64,000 nucleotides of DNA, taken from assembly GCA_006969745.1 (NCBI GenBank), contig CP030886.1:434001-498000 (forward strand). The letters are read 5' to 3'. The stretch's first letter is position 1. Each line of letters opens with the position of its first letter. The notes beneath the pieces are model-generated. The model saw nothing but the letters and a program-made list of their open reading frames with translations, made no database searches and was not told the DNA's origin. The DNA is from Cytophagaceae bacterium. Its GTDB lineage: Bacteria; Bacteroidota; Bacteroidia; Cytophagales; Cyclobacteriaceae. The position numbers were made by a program, and so were the translations under genes. Shown piece after piece: positions 17,358-27,384 of this stretch.

Positions 17358-18662
17358 TTAGCTAAATGGAAAATATAAGCGAAACTCACTTCCCTTATTG
17401 AGTTGGCTGCTCAGGTCAATTCTCCCTTTGTGCTCCTCAATAATCTTTTTGACATAGCTGAGACCTAATCCAAATCCTTTTGCATTTTGAATATTACCAG
17501 ATTCGGCCCGATAAAATTTATCGAAAATATATCGTTGGATCTCCTCTCCTATTCCAATCCCATTGTCCTGGATTGAAATCTCGATTCCCTGAGAATGATC
17601 AGAGGTAGTAATGACTATTTGAGGTACATCAAGCGTATACTTAAGTGCATTATCGATCAGGTTATAGATGATATTTACCAGATGTGTCCCATCAGCCATT
17701 ACCTCAGATTGAGTGGCATTTAGGTTAAGATCTATTGCACCCTTTCGCTTACTCACCACCAACTCCATACTGTCAACCACTCGTTTTATTACATCATGCA
17801 CATCCAGGCGTTTCTTTTCAAGTGTAAAGTTTCCTGAATCGATCATGGCTATCTGGAGCACCTTGTCTACCTGGCCCTCTAGTCTTTTTGCCTCCAGTTC
17901 TATCAGGTTTAAATAATTTTCTTTCTTCCTCTTTTCTATTGTCGGTTTAACACTTTTGAGCATGCTTGTGGCAAGAGCAATAGAAGCTATTGGAGTTTTG
18001 AATTCATGTGTGAGGTTATTGATGAAATCATTTTTTATCAGGGATAATCTCTTCTGCTTTCTAATCACAAATAATGTATATGCAAAGCACCCTATCAATA
18101 GGACAATGAAGATCACAGACATAAAAAGTGCACCACGCGATTGCGTAAAAATGTATGCTTCTTGATCAGGGAAAAACAAAGCTAAATGCAAGTTTCCTCC
18201 TGAAGAGCAGGTAAGGTTTGCCCATCCGTGCCCTCTTTCCTGTGGATTTTCACAACTTGCCAGTTCAAAATCCAGGCTGGCGCCATCGTCTCCCATTATG
18301 AAGTTGAATCCATCGGTGTCTTCTTTGTGCATGTATACAGCATATTCATAATCAAGGTCAATTCCGTGCTCGGCAAAAATCGGTTCCAAGATATTTTCCA
18401 TGTGCTTATGCATAATGGGATCATTGAGCTTATTTGTTTGTCTCATCCGATGCTCCGCCTCTCTCAGTTGCTGCGAGTAGTGCGGTTTGGTCAGAAACTC
18501 TTTTGAAATCTTACTTGCAGCTAAATCCACCTTTTGGAGAAAAATCTGCTTATTGGTAGTGATTGAAGATCTTAAGTTTTGAATCTGCAATACAGAAAGC
18601 CCAACCAGGGCCAAAGAGGCCAATCCTATTACAACAAAGATTGCTTTTTTTGATAATTGCAT
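17358..18662 (-). CDS. sensor histidine kinase
   Basis: Membrane kinase partnered with the response regulator. I use the ATG at 18662 (MQLSKKAIFVVIGLASLALV); the longer form would begin at TTG. One TM near the start and one around residues 180-200 bracket a ~150-residue periplasmic sensor domain with two cysteines. HisKA follows with the phospho-His in NLTHEFKTPIASIALATSML, then HATPase_c with the N box (NIIYNLIDNALKYT), G1 (DNGIGIG) and G2 (GFGLGLSYVKKI). All catalytic motifs are intact. The input signal is unknown; the divergent FtsX-type permease suggests an envelope-stress or antimicrobial-peptide circuit. Confidence 0.93.
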   Translation of the reverse strand: MQLSKKAIFVVIGLASLALVGLSVLQIQNLRSSITTNKQIFLQKVDLAASKISKEFLTKPHYSQQLREAEHRMRQTNKLNDPIMHKHMENILEPIFAEHGIDLDYEYAVYMHKEDTDGFNFIMGDDGASLDFELASCENPQERGHGWANLTCSSGGNLHLALFFPDQEAYIFTQSRGALFMSVIFIVLLIGCFAYTLFVIRKQKRLSLIKNDFINNLTHEFKTPIASIALATSMLKSVKPTIEKRKKENYLNLIELEAKRLEGQVDKVLQIAMIDSGNFTLEKKRLDVHDVIKRVVDSMELVVSKRKGAIDLNLNATQSEVMADGTHLVNIIYNLIDNALKYTLDVPQIVITTSDHSQGIEISIQDNGIGIGEEIQRYIFDKFYRAESGNIQNAKGFGLGLSYVKKIIEEHKGRIDLSSQLNKGSEFRLYFPFS

Positions 18663-18731
18663 TTTCAACGCGCTTAATTAAGTACGATTAAATAACGGAT
18701 TAATGTCCTGTTAGTCAAGCTATTTCCACGT

Positions 18732-18778
18732 TTTAACTCTTTTTTAACCAATTTAACTTTTCATTATCTCTATTTAAC
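18732..18778. promoter_or_regulatory. phased TTTAAC direct repeats, candidate OmpR-type operator
   Basis: Four copies of TTTAAC start at 18732, 18743, 18752 and 18773, spacings of 11, 9 and 21 bases, i.e. close to one or two helical turns. They lie between the two-component operon and the divergent permease, 59-105 bases before the permease start. OmpR-family regulators bind such direct repeats. Confidence 0.55.
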
Positions 18779-18836
18779 CAACCATTATTACTCCGCGCCC
18801 CATTGATGTCGTATTGTTGAGCAAACATTACTACAC

Positions 18837-21203
18837 ATGGGCATTTTCTTCAATTTGAGCATTCGGAATTTCTTAAAGTCAGTAGGCTTAAATAGTCTAA
18901 ACATTCTTGGACTTTCATTGGGCATTATAGCAGCGTTACTCATTACTGTATATGCAGACCATGAGTACCATTATGATCAATTTCACCGGAAAGCATCCAA
19001 TATCTACCGTATGGAAGCCAAGACCAACGGCGAGGCCTGGTTTTCAAATCTTGGTGTAGAACATTCCCGAGAACTAATGGCAGGCGCCTATCCCGAGGTG
19101 ATCAATCGGGTATTGTTAAATAGAGCCCCAAAGGCATTTTTGAGTTTTGGAGATCGGAAGTTTGCTGAAACAAACATCGTCCAGACTGATCCGGGCTCTG
19201 ACTTCTTTCGTTTTTTCGACTACAAAGTCTTGGAGGGCGACAGGGAAACATTATTGGACGAACCTAATGCGATTGTAATGACAAAATCAATTGCTGAAAA
19301 ATACTTTCAGGATGGTTCGCCAATTGGTCAGATAATCAAAAATGACACCATTCAGTACAAGGTTACCGGAGTGATTGAAGATCTGCCAAGCAATACCCAC
19401 CTAGACTTTGACTTGATATATACCAACCCGGTTTTATATGATCGGGAGCATCATCATTCTCAGAACTATTTTGAATTAGTAAATGGAGTGGATATTGACC
19501 AATTGGAAGAAAAAATCGAGGCAATGGATGTGGCTTTAAACGATTTTCATAAGCTATCCGAAGTACAGCTAATGCCTGTTTCTGACATCTATTTGGAATC
19601 GGATGCGGCATTTGGTGCCGGTGGAAAAGGTGATCCCCTTCAGCTCAAGGTATTTCTAATTGTAGGTGCGTTGATACTGCTCATATCAATCACCAACTAT
19701 GTAAATCTCTCGCTTGCCATATACCTGGGAAAAGGACGAGCAGTAGGTATCAGAAAAGTATTTGGTGAATCTAAAACGCATATTGTGCGTGCCTTTATCT
19801 ATGAGTCATTGGCCACTATGCTTCTCACAGTTCCAATTATTCTCATTGGCTTCAGCTTCGCGCTTCCTGCGCTGAATATTTTGCTGGATGTACGACTAGA
19901 AAATATGCTTCTTTATTCTCCAACATACATTTTGGGAACACTCGGGCTGTTGGCTTTGATTAGTATACTCACCGTGCTTTATCCAGCGATTGCTCTTAGC
20001 AATACAGATGTGAATTCATTAATGAAAAGTAAATCCGCTATGAACATTACCGGCGGCACCAAGTACAGAAACGGATTGATCTTTTTTCAATTCATTCTCT
20101 TGTTTACTCTCGGTATCTCCGGGTGGTTTATGAATCAGCAAATCAGATATCTGGACAATAAAGACATGGGTTTTGACGCCACCAATGTTATCAAGATCAA
20201 CAATGCCTATGAGATTGGTGAATTTGCGAATTATGAACTTCTTAAGACAAAGTTGCTAACGCACCCTCAAATTGGCGGTGTGGCTTTTGGCCCGATGATG
20301 GGCGATGGTATGAATCCTTTGGCCTATAAAGTAGAAGGAGTAGATGAGACCTACGAAAACCTGCTATCCTATGGAGTAGATATTGATTATTTTGATGTGA
20401 TGGGCATGGAATTGACACATGGAGATTTCAAAAAGGTATTGCAATCATCGGAAGCCGGCCAAATTGTATCGCTAGTCAATCACAGCTTCATCAACCGTTT
20501 TGGATGGCAAGATAATCCTCTCAATAAGAAAATCATCTTGCGTCCCGGAACAGAAAATGAACTTAACAGAAAGGTCTCCGGGGTATTTAAGGACTTCCAT
20601 TTCTATACACTAAAGGAAAAAATTACACCACAAATTATATCTCTTAGAACCGATCCTCAATTTGTAAATACAAACATTCTTGTAAAATCAAATACCGAAA
20701 ACCTGGAAGAAGTGATTAATATCATAGAAGATCAGTGGTACCAGATTCAGCCAAACGTGCCCATGGAATATGACTTGATGGAGGAAGTGATTAGAGAAAT
20801 GTATGCTAAAGAGCGTCAGACGGGACAGATCAGCATCACATTTTCTATTCTGGCCATCAGTCTTTCAGTCCTGGGTCTGGCAGGCTTTATGATCTACATC
20901 ATCGGTCTTAAGTCTAAGGAGCTTACCATACGGAAAGTGCTTGGCGCATCGTTGCTGCGCATTATTGGAGTATTGAATCAGGACTTATGGTTTATAGTGC
21001 TCACTGCAGCTATACTTGGCAGCCTCCTGAGCTACCTGGTTGTCAGTTCCTGGCTAGAAGATTATGCGTATGCAATTGATATGAATCCATGGGTATATCC
21101 TCTGGCATTGATTTTGGCTTACGTCTTGATCTTCGTTATCACAGCAACTCGCTCCCTTAAATGGGCTCGAACTAACCCTGCCCTGACACTCAATGACGAA
21201 TGA
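18837..21203 (+). CDS. FtsX/MacB-type ABC permease without prefix domain
   Basis: A 788-residue permease with two TM - MacB-PCD - FtsX repeats and no soluble prefix; TM1 starts at once (NSLNILGLSLGIIAALLITV). The FtsX loops read GRAVGIRKVFGESKTH and SKELTIRKVLGASLLR, and the C-terminus ends ARTNPALTLNDE. It is divergent from the kinase/regulator operon, which probably controls it through the TTTAAC array. As with the other permeases in the window, no ATPase gene is adjacent. The substrate is unknown. Confidence 0.93.
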   Translation: MGIFFNLSIRNFLKSVGLNSLNILGLSLGIIAALLITVYADHEYHYDQFHRKASNIYRMEAKTNGEAWFSNLGVEHSRELMAGAYPEVINRVLLNRAPKAFLSFGDRKFAETNIVQTDPGSDFFRFFDYKVLEGDRETLLDEPNAIVMTKSIAEKYFQDGSPIGQIIKNDTIQYKVTGVIEDLPSNTHLDFDLIYTNPVLYDREHHHSQNYFELVNGVDIDQLEEKIEAMDVALNDFHKLSEVQLMPVSDIYLESDAAFGAGGKGDPLQLKVFLIVGALILLISITNYVNLSLAIYLGKGRAVGIRKVFGESKTHIVRAFIYESLATMLLTVPIILIGFSFALPALNILLDVRLENMLLYSPTYILGTLGLLALISILTVLYPAIALSNTDVNSLMKSKSAMNITGGTKYRNGLIFFQFILLFTLGISGWFMNQQIRYLDNKDMGFDATNVIKINNAYEIGEFANYELLKTKLLTHPQIGGVAFGPMMGDGMNPLAYKVEGVDETYENLLSYGVDIDYFDVMGMELTHGDFKKVLQSSEAGQIVSLVNHSFINRFGWQDNPLNKKIILRPGTENELNRKVSGVFKDFHFYTLKEKITPQIISLRTDPQFVNTNILVKSNTENLEEVINIIEDQWYQIQPNVPMEYDLMEEVIREMYAKERQTGQISITFSILAISLSVLGLAGFMIYIIGLKSKELTIRKVLGASLLRIIGVLNQDLWFIVLTAAILGSLLSYLVVSSWLEDYAYAIDMNPWVYPLALILAYVLIFVITATRSLKWARTNPALTLNDE

Positions 21204-21240
21204 TAATCCACTCATCAAATAATGTTAGTTAATTCAAGCT

Positions 21241-21291
21241 GATACTATTCTTGAGGTGCAAGAATGCTTATTCTTGCTCTTGAAAAGTATC
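21241..21291 (+). promoter_or_regulatory. 51-base stem-loop before the MutS-like gene
   Basis: An inner perfect hairpin (GCAAGAAT, loop GCTT, ATTCTTGC; 21258-21277) nests inside outer arms GATACT (21241) and AGTATC (21286). It ends three bases before the GTG at 21295 that I take as the MutS-like start, so it would fold in the leader. It lacks a T-run, so it is unlikely to be a simple terminator. Confidence 0.5.
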
Positions 21292-21294
21292 ATT

Positions 21295-23067
21295 GTGAAA
21301 GTATACAAAGACCGTATATCTACATATCAGGAAATCGCAGACAAGCTTTCCGCGAAGGACAGAAGAGTGAGTACCTTCAGATTTTTGCTTGCTGTGGCTA
21401 TTATCCTATTAACCTACCAATATTTTCAGAGAGGTGATGAAATATTGCTTGTAGCTGTTGCCTTTATTGTGATAGCATTTTCTCTTCTGCTGCAAAAGCA
21501 TAAAACCATAAGATGGGAAAACGAACTAGCAAAGACCAAAGGCACTATCAACAAGGATGAGCTAAGCTACTTTGATAATGGCTCCCTGCCTTTCGAGAAT
21601 GGTGAAGAATTTATCGATTCCGGGCATGACTATTCATATGATTTGGATTTCTTCGGAGCTCATTCATTATTTCAGCATCTCAACCGCACGGGCACAGTGA
21701 CCGGCAAACGCATACTTGCAAAATCACTCCTGCACATACTTCCCAAAGCCGGTATAATCAAAAACCAGGAGGCCGTTCAGGAGTTGAAAGATCAATTGGA
21801 GTGGAGACAAGAGTTTTTAGCTCTTACTAAGCTCAAGCCAGACAGTGAGGAAAGTGTAGCTGATTTGATCAGTTGGTCTCAAAAAAAACCAGCTAGTGTC
21901 AAAGGGCCTTTGAATATTTTCTCTTTTTTAAGTCCTTTTTTAGTACTCACCACATTCTGCATATACCTGTTTACTCCCATTGAGATTACCGGCAGAATAA
22001 GTTTGTTGCTTATGCTGGTTAACCTGGGAGTCATCGCGGTTCAGCTAAAATCTATCAAGAATGAACTCGTGAGTACAACCAGAATAGAGCATATATTAAA
22101 ACAATATTCGCTACTGCTAAAAAAAATAGAAAGCACTTCCTTCAAATCTGACCAACTCAACCAATTGCAAAAAAGGCTGATTGAAAACAACCATGAAGCA
22201 AGCGATTCCATTCATCATTTATCATTACTTTTTGGACGGCTCGAGCATGTCCAAAACATCTTTGCCGGATCAGCATTAAATGCCATCTTCCTTTATCATA
22301 TTCATGTACTTCGCGGACTTTCACATTGGAGAAAATTGTATGGATCACATGTCAAGGATTGGCTTGAGGTAATTGGTGAGTTTGAGAAATTTAGCAGTCT
22401 TGCCAATTTCAGTTTTAACAATGTTGAATTTACCTTTCCAGAAATCAATGATAGCAACCAAATCTTGTTTGAAGACTTGGGGCATCCATTGATTCAAAGT
22501 GAAAAAAGCGTAACCAATTCCATTAGCTTTCAACCTAAATCTTTCTTTATTCTGACGGGCTCAAATATGTCCGGGAAAAGCACGTTTCTCCGCACTCTTG
22601 GAATCAATATGGTTTTGGCTGGAATAGGCGCTCCCGTATACGCAAGTAAGGCTAGTATTTCTCCTTTGCCGGTGCTTGTTTCTATGCGCCTTTCAGATTC
22701 GCTTTCAGACAGTGAGTCTTACTTCTACGCTGAAGTAAAACGACTGAAATACATTATGACCCAACTGGAAAAACAACCCTGCTTTGTGTTATTGGATGAA
22801 ATCCTGAGAGGTACCAATTCAGACGACAAAAGAAATGGAACCATTGAAGTGATAAAAAAAATGGCCGTGAAACAGGTATTTGGAGGTATCGCAACCCATG
22901 ATTTAGAGGTTTGCAAAATTGCTGACGAATATCCGGATACACTGATAAACAGGCGTTTTGAGGTAGAGATCAATGATGATGAGTTGGTCTTTGACTACAA
23001 ACTGAGAGAAGGTGTTTGTGAGAATAAAAGCGCCAGCTTCATCATGAAAAAGATGGGCGTGATTTAG
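21295..23067 (+). CDS. membrane-anchored MutS-family ATPase
   Basis: A MutS-related ATPase that lacks the mismatch-binding domains. I use the GTG at 21295 (MKVYKDRISTYQEIADKL); a GTG at 21256 would put a perfect hairpin inside the coding sequence. Two TM helices follow at ~30-70, a second hydrophobic pair at ~205-250, then the lever-like helical core and the C-terminal ATPase with Walker A (TGSNMSGKSTFLRT), the DSLSDSESYFYAEVKRLK segment, Walker B (CFVLLDEILRGTNSDDK) and the ATHD loop. Such membrane MutS proteins are common in Bacteroidota and poorly characterised; a DNA-repair role should not be assumed. Confidence 0.88.
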   Translation: MKVYKDRISTYQEIADKLSAKDRRVSTFRFLLAVAIILLTYQYFQRGDEILLVAVAFIVIAFSLLLQKHKTIRWENELAKTKGTINKDELSYFDNGSLPFENGEEFIDSGHDYSYDLDFFGAHSLFQHLNRTGTVTGKRILAKSLLHILPKAGIIKNQEAVQELKDQLEWRQEFLALTKLKPDSEESVADLISWSQKKPASVKGPLNIFSFLSPFLVLTTFCIYLFTPIEITGRISLLLMLVNLGVIAVQLKSIKNELVSTTRIEHILKQYSLLLKKIESTSFKSDQLNQLQKRLIENNHEASDSIHHLSLLFGRLEHVQNIFAGSALNAIFLYHIHVLRGLSHWRKLYGSHVKDWLEVIGEFEKFSSLANFSFNNVEFTFPEINDSNQILFEDLGHPLIQSEKSVTNSISFQPKSFFILTGSNMSGKSTFLRTLGINMVLAGIGAPVYASKASISPLPVLVSMRLSDSLSDSESYFYAEVKRLKYIMTQLEKQPCFVLLDEILRGTNSDDKRNGTIEVIKKMAVKQVFGGIATHDLEVCKIADEYPDTLINRRFEVEINDDELVFDYKLREGVCENKSASFIMKKMGVI

Positions 23068-23807
23068 ACCAGGTCAAAAGCCTCTGCGAAACGTATTAAA
23101 TCCACAAATCTTTTGATATCTAGCTTGCTCATAATGTTCCTTCTATGAGTATCAACAGTGAATTTGGCAATGGTTAACTGATCTGATATTTCCTGATTCG
23201 AGAGCCCTTTGGCAAGAAGAGTCATTATTTCAATTTCCCTTGCGGTTAACTCCTGAAACTTATCCATGTTTTGATGTACAAACTCATCAAGTGCAATCAA
23301 TTTCATGAATTTATTTTGGTATTTATCAAGAAACTTCACCTTAAAGTCCAGAGTGAAAATCCCTTTGGCTTTATCGCTCAGCTTCATAAATGATACATAC
23401 CACTCAAAATCCGCATTTGGATCTTTGTCCAAATTCATGTGCTGAAACAATATTCCTACCTCGTGCTTGTTCCCTCTTTTTACAAACTCTGTTGTGATCT
23501 CAACATTCCGCTGGAAATTCTCTAAGTCAACCCGTTTTGGTAGTTCCTCAAGAAATCTTTCATGGATTTCGCTTTTTGTAAGACCTCCGACGGCCTCCCT
23601 CATTTTAGGATCTGCGTAAATAAGCGCCATGCTTGATTTATCGCTGACATGCATATGGTCAGACGGAAGCGTCTCAAAAAGCATATCCAGATCATCCCAA
23701 CTGTCAGATTTTATAATTTTTTCTGATTGCCAGAAAAATGTACGGTGAAGTTGAATTAACTCCTTGTCATTTGGGTCCATGGGTGAGCTGATTGGAGATT
23801 TGACCAT
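23064..23807 (-). CDS. LuxR-type helix-turn-helix regulator
   Basis: Start taken as the ATG at 23807; the longer frame would use GTG at 23828 and another ATG lies at 23780. The first ~180 residues look like a PAS-type sensing domain without a receiver Asp. The C-terminal ~60 residues are a clear LuxR/GerE domain (LTAREIEIMTLLAKGLSNQE, with the recognition helix in TVDTHRRNIMSKLDI). It converges on the MutS-like gene, the two overlapping by four bases at their stops. Target genes are unknown. Confidence 0.86.
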   Translation of the reverse strand: MVKSPISSPMDPNDKELIQLHRTFFWQSEKIIKSDSWDDLDMLFETLPSDHMHVSDKSSMALIYADPKMREAVGGLTKSEIHERFLEELPKRVDLENFQRNVEITTEFVKRGNKHEVGILFQHMNLDKDPNADFEWYVSFMKLSDKAKGIFTLDFKVKFLDKYQNKFMKLIALDEFVHQNMDKFQELTAREIEIMTLLAKGLSNQEISDQLTIAKFTVDTHRRNIMSKLDIKRFVDLIRFAEAFDLV

Positions 23808-23919
23808 AATAAATCTACTCAAAATCACGGATAGAAGGAGACGAAAAATACCAGATTATTGGTATTGACTTTTTAATGTATTGATAGTCAATTTGTTATA
23901 CACCAAATCACCACTTACT

Positions 23920-26900
23920 ATGAAGCTCACCATCATAGCATTAAGTTTCGTCTTTTTATTCGGAATCGAAACCAACGCCCAAAAACGACTTATTGGTACC
24001 ACTACCGAAAATGGAGGATCGGTTTTCTCTATCAATTCAGATGGAAGTTCTCCAACCCAACTACTTGACTTAAGCTATCCCCAGTCACCAACATACATTC
24101 AGCTATACCTACATGAGGGCAAATTCTATGGAATGACAAGTGGAGGCGGGTCCTATGGATTGGGTACCATTTTCTCCATTGACGAAGACGGAACAAACTT
24201 TCAAAAACTTCATGATTTTGACGGAACCAATGGCAGTAGTCCGAATGGTAGTCTGACTATTTATGGTACTCAGCAACTGGTGGGACTGACTTCTGATGGA
24301 GGAACAAACGGAGATGGTACCATTTTCACCATTGATACAGATGGTTCTGATTTTACGGTTATTCACCATTTCAACGGAACAGATGGTAGTGATCCCCAAG
24401 GCCCTGTATACAGACTTGGTGCCAATTTATATGGTATGACACGAGCAGGAGGTGCAAATGGACATGGGACTATTTTCGTATTTGGGGGTACTACCCTAGG
24501 CACCTTGCATAGTTTTAATATTACTGATGGCAGAGACCCGTACGGAAGTTTAATTCTTACGGAAAACAAGCTTCGTGGAATGACCCGAATAGGTGGAAGT
24601 AGCAATTTTGGGGTCATTTTTTCCGTCAGTATCAACGGCACAAATTTTACAGTTGATCATGATTTTGACAATACAAATGGGCGAAACCCGTATGGTGATC
24701 TTATTCTGCTCAACAATAAGCTTTGGGGAATGACAAAAAGTGGCGGAACGAGTGATCAGGGAATCATTTTCTCCATCGATGATGATGGCACTGGCTTTCA
24801 AAAAGAACATGACTTTGCACTGGCCACAGGCAGCCTCCCTCATGGAAACCTGATTGAAAACAATGGAAAATTTTGGGGAATGACGAGCGCAGGTGGAGCA
24901 AACAGCTTTGGTGTCATTTTCTCCATAGACCCAGATGGAACGAACTATACTAATGAATATGATTTTGATGGGATTTTGGGTCAGAATCCTCTGGGAAGTC
25001 TGACTGCCAATGGTACCGAACTTTGGGGTGCAGTGAATGCCGGCATTTTCAAAATAGATAATGATGGAACCAATTTTTCCCAGGTACATGAATTTGATTA
25101 CGAGCGTGGTGGGAAAATCTATGGTCCAATGATTGAGATTGATAAGCAATTGTGGGGAATGACCCAAACCGACGGAATTGATGGTCATGGTCTAATCTTT
25201 AAAATGGATTTGGATGGATCAAATCACTCGATTGTTCATCAATTTAGCGGTAACGATGGAAGTCAGCCTTACGGTGGTTTGTTGAATAGTAACAACAAGG
25301 TGTGGGGCGTCACTTCAACAGGAGGTACAAATAATGCAGGCACACTTTTTTCTGTTAACGAAGATGGTTCAGGATTTAATGTAGACCATCATTTTGAAGC
25401 AGTAGTCACAAATGGAGAAAACCCTAGAGGTAGTCTAATAGAAGCTAATGGTAAACTTTACGGCGTAACCCACGGAGCTGGAGCCAATGATCATGGCACA
25501 ATTTATTCTATTGAATCCGATGGAACATCATTTGACTTATTGTACAGCTTCGATCTTACGAATGGTCGATGGCCAAATGAACTATTGGATTTTGGAGGAA
25601 AGCTATGGGGAACGACCTACCAAGGAGGCACTAGCGGTGCGGGAGTAATATTCCATATCGATTACAATGGAACCAATTTTCAAAAAGTACACGACTTTAA
25701 CGGCACAACAAATGGTGGTTTCCCCGATTGCAAACTTTTGGAGGTGAACAATCAGCTTTATGGAACTGGAGCTACGGGAGGAGCGAATAGTGCGGGTACC
25801 GTTTTTCGAATAGATTCTGATGGAAACAATTTCACAATACTGCATAATTTTGAAATTACTGATGGTGCGGTGCCCAGCAGTAGCTTAACATATAGCAGTG
25901 GAAAACTTTGGGGAACCACTCAGTCTGGAGGTAGCGAAAGTGGAGGCATCGTATTTAGCATTAATACAGATGGGACTGGCTTTACAAATGAATTAGATCT
26001 GAGTGGAGCTTATGGAGTTACGCCGGTTTACACTAAACTACTAGAAATCAAAAATGAGCCAACCATCAGTTTCTCAGAGACAAACAAAGCTTATGGCGAT
26101 CCTGATTTTACACTTTCAGCTACCTCATCATCCTCAGGGCAAATTTTATATTCCTCCTCAGATGCCAGTGTAGTATCGGTTAACGGATCTAATGCACAAG
26201 TAACGGGCGCTGGAGATGGTATTACGATTACTGCCTACCAGGAAGAAGATGCAGACAACTACTACGCCGAGGCAACACAAGTCATAAACGTAGCAAAAGC
26301 AAATCTCGAGATCACACCAACGACAGAAACTATCAGTTATGGTGAAGACCCCACTTTTCCTCTTAGCTATAGCGGTTTTGTATACGATGACACTTCGGCT
26401 GACATTACCCCTCCTGTAGCTAACGCAAGTTATACTGGCACTGGTAACTATACAATCACCTTAAGTGGTGGATCGTCCGATGATTATGTTCTTCAACTCA
26501 ACAACGGGTTGCTAATAGTTGAGAAAGCCTTGCTAGAAGTTACCGCTGATGACAAAACCATGACTTTTGGAGGATCAGTACCATCGCTTACACTTACTTA
26601 TGATGGGTTCGCATTCAATGAAAATATAAGTTTCCTTAACGAACAGCCTACCGCTCAGACATCTGCTACCAATACAAGCGATGCAGGCATATACGACATT
26701 GAGGTTACCGGTGGAATATCAGCTAACTATCAATTCCAGTTAAATAATGGAACACTTACTATTGAAAAGGCAGATCAGACCATCAACTTCACATCGCCTC
26801 CCGGTAATTTAACATCTGACTCACCTGATGTTACACTCGAAGCTACCGCCTCATCGGGACTGGATGTCACTTTTGAGATTGATGATACAACTGTAGGTAC

Positions 26901-27273
26901 TATATCGGGGAATATTCTTACGCTAATAGGCGGTGGTAGTGCCGTCATAACAGCTAATCAGGTTGGAAATATCAATTATAATGCAGCTCTTCCAGTGACT
27001 CGCAACTTAACCGTAACCGCTGTTTTGAGCACAATAGACTCTGACGATATGCTATTGTACCCCAATCCATCCACCGATCAATTTAACATTTCAGATGAAA
27101 TTTCAGTAGGTCAACTTAAAATCATAAGTCTTGAGGGTAAAATTGTCAAATCGTTCAACACTCCGCAAAACAACACTTTTTCCATTAACGATATTCCGGA
27201 TGGAATGTACTTGGTGCTTATTCAAAGTGATAATGGTGATTGGAATACCACAAAACTGAAAAAAGGGAATTGA
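23920..27273 (+). CDS. GloVer-repeat secreted protein with MBG domains and type IX sorting tail
   Basis: A ~1117-residue cell-surface or secreted protein. The ATG at 23920 opens the signal peptide (MKLTIIALSFVFLFGIETNA). About fourteen tandem repeats follow (~20-710), each built on G-x-W/Y-G-x-T-x-x-G-G, then GTIFSI-D-x-DG and F-x-x-x-H-D-F-x-x-x-G, the GloVer type of beta-propeller-like repeat. Three MBG/immunoglobulin-like domains follow (ATTFGDP-type openings, e.g. NKAYGDPDFTLSATSSSSG), and the last ~75 residues are a type IX secretion sorting domain (LYPNPSTDQFNIS ... DGMYLVLI). Exported by the T9SS; binding partner unknown. Confidence 0.92.
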   Translation: MKLTIIALSFVFLFGIETNAQKRLIGTTTENGGSVFSINSDGSSPTQLLDLSYPQSPTYIQLYLHEGKFYGMTSGGGSYGLGTIFSIDEDGTNFQKLHDFDGTNGSSPNGSLTIYGTQQLVGLTSDGGTNGDGTIFTIDTDGSDFTVIHHFNGTDGSDPQGPVYRLGANLYGMTRAGGANGHGTIFVFGGTTLGTLHSFNITDGRDPYGSLILTENKLRGMTRIGGSSNFGVIFSVSINGTNFTVDHDFDNTNGRNPYGDLILLNNKLWGMTKSGGTSDQGIIFSIDDDGTGFQKEHDFALATGSLPHGNLIENNGKFWGMTSAGGANSFGVIFSIDPDGTNYTNEYDFDGILGQNPLGSLTANGTELWGAVNAGIFKIDNDGTNFSQVHEFDYERGGKIYGPMIEIDKQLWGMTQTDGIDGHGLIFKMDLDGSNHSIVHQFSGNDGSQPYGGLLNSNNKVWGVTSTGGTNNAGTLFSVNEDGSGFNVDHHFEAVVTNGENPRGSLIEANGKLYGVTHGAGANDHGTIYSIESDGTSFDLLYSFDLTNGRWPNELLDFGGKLWGTTYQGGTSGAGVIFHIDYNGTNFQKVHDFNGTTNGGFPDCKLLEVNNQLYGTGATGGANSAGTVFRIDSDGNNFTILHNFEITDGAVPSSSLTYSSGKLWGTTQSGGSESGGIVFSINTDGTGFTNELDLSGAYGVTPVYTKLLEIKNEPTISFSETNKAYGDPDFTLSATSSSSGQILYSSSDASVVSVNGSNAQVTGAGDGITITAYQEEDADNYYAEATQVINVAKANLEITPTTETISYGEDPTFPLSYSGFVYDDTSADITPPVANASYTGTGNYTITLSGGSSDDYVLQLNNGLLIVEKALLEVTADDKTMTFGGSVPSLTLTYDGFAFNENISFLNEQPTAQTSATNTSDAGIYDIEVTGGISANYQFQLNNGTLTIEKADQTINFTSPPGNLTSDSPDVTLEATASSGLDVTFEIDDTTVGTISGNILTLIGGGSAVITANQVGNINYNAALPVTRNLTVTAVLSTIDSDDMLLYPNPSTDQFNISDEISVGQLKIISLEGKIVKSFNTPQNNTFSINDIPDGMYLVLIQSDNGDWNTTKLKKGN

Positions 27274-27321
27274 TCATATAACTATGGAAGCAAACTGTCA
27301 CAAGGTGACAGAGGCAGCAAG

Positions 27322-27357
27322 AAGGCCTATCTCTAACCGGATGGGCCTTTAGTTTTA
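27322..27357 (+). terminator. intrinsic terminator
   Basis: A ten-pair stem (AAGGCCTATC with GATGGGCCTT, including one G-T pair) with an eight-base loop and a T-rich tail, 49 bases after the GloVer gene's stop and before the WD40 gene. Confidence 0.75.
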
Positions 27358-27384
27358 ATTGGTCAATTCTTTTACCTTTAATCT

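Noticed and set aside
24109-25845. Several long antisense open frames opposite the GloVer gene.
   Set aside because: They arise from the regular repeat structure of the sense gene, have low-complexity compositions and no start or context signals.
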